Shown here: positions 55,801-58,800 of the stretch, in pieces
Layout: each line of letters starts with the position of its first letter
Position numbering within the stretch: the first letter of the stretch is position 1
Source of the DNA: Hanleya hanleyi
Taxonomy: Eukaryota > Mollusca > Polyplacophora > Lepidopleurida > Hanleyidae
DNA: 64,000 nucleotides
Direction of reading: 5' to 3'
NCBI GenBank assembly: GCA_036873755.1
Contig: JAVTVY010051539.1
Location: forward strand, 124,001 to 188,000
Program-made: the position numbers and the translations under genes
Notes under the pieces: model-generated
Told to the model about the DNA's origin: nothing
The model's database searches: none
Seen by the model: the letters and a program-made list of their open reading frames with translations, nothing else

Positions 55801-58800
55801 AAACTGAGTGGCTTTCCAAATTCGAGATCTGGCTATCTCACCTCGAGATCTCACTTTGGACTGTCTTTCAGCTGCCTATAGTTGGAGCCACCTGGGTGCG
55901 AAGTTAAATTTTGTTTCCGAAAAATAACTTATGAAAACCTGTGTTTTGGTTTCTCTCCAAATCTCCAAAACTAATACCTGAATGTAAGGCGCAACTTTTG
56001 TCTACTATTACCTAAATGTAAGGCAAAACTCCTGGTTAAACTTATATATCTGAGTGTAAGTTAGAACTTTTGGCCTAGCTACTAACTGAATGTAAGGCAG
56101 AACTCTTGGCTAAACTGATACCCGGATGTGAGGCAGAACTTTGGCTAAAGTAATATCAGAATGTACGGCAGAACTCTTGGCTAAACCAATACTCGAATGT
56201 AAGGCAGAACTCCAGGCTGAACTAATAACCAAGTGCAGCGCAGTACTTCTGTGTAAACTAATACCCGAATGTAAGGTGGAACTCCTGTGTAAATTATTAC
56301 CCAAATGTAAGGCGAAAATCTTGGCTAAAGTAATACCTTAATGTAAGGTGCATCTTCTGGCTAAACTAATAGCCGAATGTAAGGCGAACTCTTGGCTAAA
56401 ATATTACTAGAATGTGAGGGGGAACTCCTGGCTTAACTAACACCTGCATGTAAGACAGTACTCTTAGATAAAGTACTACCTCAATATAAGGCAGAACTCT
56501 TGGCTAAACCAATACCTGAATGTAAGGTGGAACTATTGGCTAAACCAATACCCGATTGTAAAGTGGAAGTCCTGGCTGAACTACTACCAGAATATAAGGC
56601 GAAAGTCCAGGCTAACTAATATCCGAATGTAAGGCAGAACTTTTGGCTCCCTAGCCACACAAAGACTATCAGGGTCCACTGCTGATCATTGTGGATTTGT
56701 CCTTACATATAAGTTTTGTCTTCTGGACCTCCGTTCATGGGGATGAAAATAAATTTCAAAACTGACTTGGTTTTTATTCACCCATCATGAGACAAGGTCA
56801 TATAGTGTGATAGCGAGTTTTGTCTGACCGACTTTAGGTATATCATGGGGCAAAGAGGAATTCTATTCATTTTGAGGTACCCCTCTGCCAATTTTGACCA
56901 AATGGTATTGTCTACATGCTTTATCTGCCAGTCCATCTTGCTTGTTTACACATTATCTCTTGAAGGATTATTGTGGGGCTTTCCGAATTCATATAAGAAA
57001 TGTAACTGTTGATGGATCAGAACCCTAGTGAAGATGACTGACCTTGACCTAGTATTGGTGATAGCTTTAAAGGACTCATGCTCTCCAAACTCATACATGT
57101 ACTAAAATGCAACTGTTGATTGACTAGGAACCATTTTTGTGTTGACCACCTTTGACCTATTGTTACCAAGGTTATATTCTAGTTGATGTTATATGTTTAT
57201 AAAGCGGCACAGCTATTTTTCAAAATCCTACTGGTATTGGCTAGAAGTAAAGTTGACCAAACATGACATATTTTTTCTAGGTCAAATACAGTTTTTTTGC
57301 AAAATTTGTTTCTTTAAAAAAATTGTCCATGAGTTTTGTGTACAAGTTCGAAAGTAGACGACTATTAAAATAGATTTGTTTCAATGGATTACTTCAGAAT
57401 ATTGATGATGGATTAATTTTAAGCCATTGTCCAATGATTTAATTTCACAGATTGATGTCTTAACCTGAAATTGAATAACCCTTACTCTTCATCAAATTGT
57501 GTTTTGAATAACCAAAGTTATTATTATTGATAACAACTTGTTTGTTTATTGTTTGTTGATTATTGTATTATCTAGTATCCATATTTGTTGTCCATAATAA
57601 TTCCTTTGTTTATTAGTTTCCAACTTCTAAAATGCCTCTAAAAGAAATTGTATTTCTTGTACAAGATATGGACTCTGCTTCATAGAATAATATATACATC
57701 TGGAGTTGTGCGTACAGGCTGTCATGGTCCAGACAGCTGCTAAAGGGCAAACAAAACGTTAAACCTTAATTCTCTCTCTCTCTCTCTCTTGTTGCTGCCA
57801 AATATTGCTGCTTTTGGCTGAATTCCCATAATCTATTGGATTTTCTGATATGGTTAATTCTCTCTAAAGTTTGAGCAGCAAATTAATTCAGATTGTGAAC
57901 TGTTTTTACTATCATAATATTCTCCATGATATTTCTGTTTATCCAGAGAACTCAGGATGAAGGAGCAGTGCTATGGTTAGAAGAAATACAGGCCGCTATT
58001 GAACAAGCCAATAAGGATGCAGACGATGCTAAGAAATGTATGATTCATCAAAAGATTAACCAATTGTCCAAATAGAAATGAAACATAAAATATTAAACTG
58101 TCATAATGGATCAATTGTATTTCTTCATTCTTGCATATATATGTTGTAATAGGTCTCTAAGAATTCAGAACTGGATGATTATTTGTTATGATCCCCAGGG
58201 AAATTACTTCATTGGTCAATTCAATTTTTCAAAAAAAAACTGGAATTTTTATTGGCTTCTGGAAAATGGTAAGAATATCCAACCAGTCAGTGAGTTTCTG
58301 CAGAAGTTGATCACCATGATTTTATTGCTTAATCTACCATTGTGTGTGACACTGTCTAAACCAGTGTAACATCCACATATGGCTGGCCAGTACAGGTTTT
58401 ACTGTACTCCTGTCTTCTCAATCCTGCTCATATTCTGACATTCAGTTATATTATACCCAATAGTATCTGCGGTGGTGGCAGCAGTGAACCAATCCATAGA
58501 CAATGAGGACCAGGAGACTCTCCAGGCAGGGCTATCTCACAGCGATATATACCTGCACAGTGTCACATCTGAGTGTAATGATACCTACATGGAGAATCTG
58601 AAACAACTTAAAGCGGAGAAAATGGAAGCAGGTAGGTGCTGTGTCCAATGTTGACGAAATCCAGATTCTTTTATCAATCCACTACTGACTTGAAAGTAAG
58701 TTGAGCCTTTAACTCTTTCCTTGATAGACTTGCGGAGAATTTTCTCTCTCTGACCCATAATAGATTTGTAATGGCGTGGGTCTTTAACCCATAGACTCAT

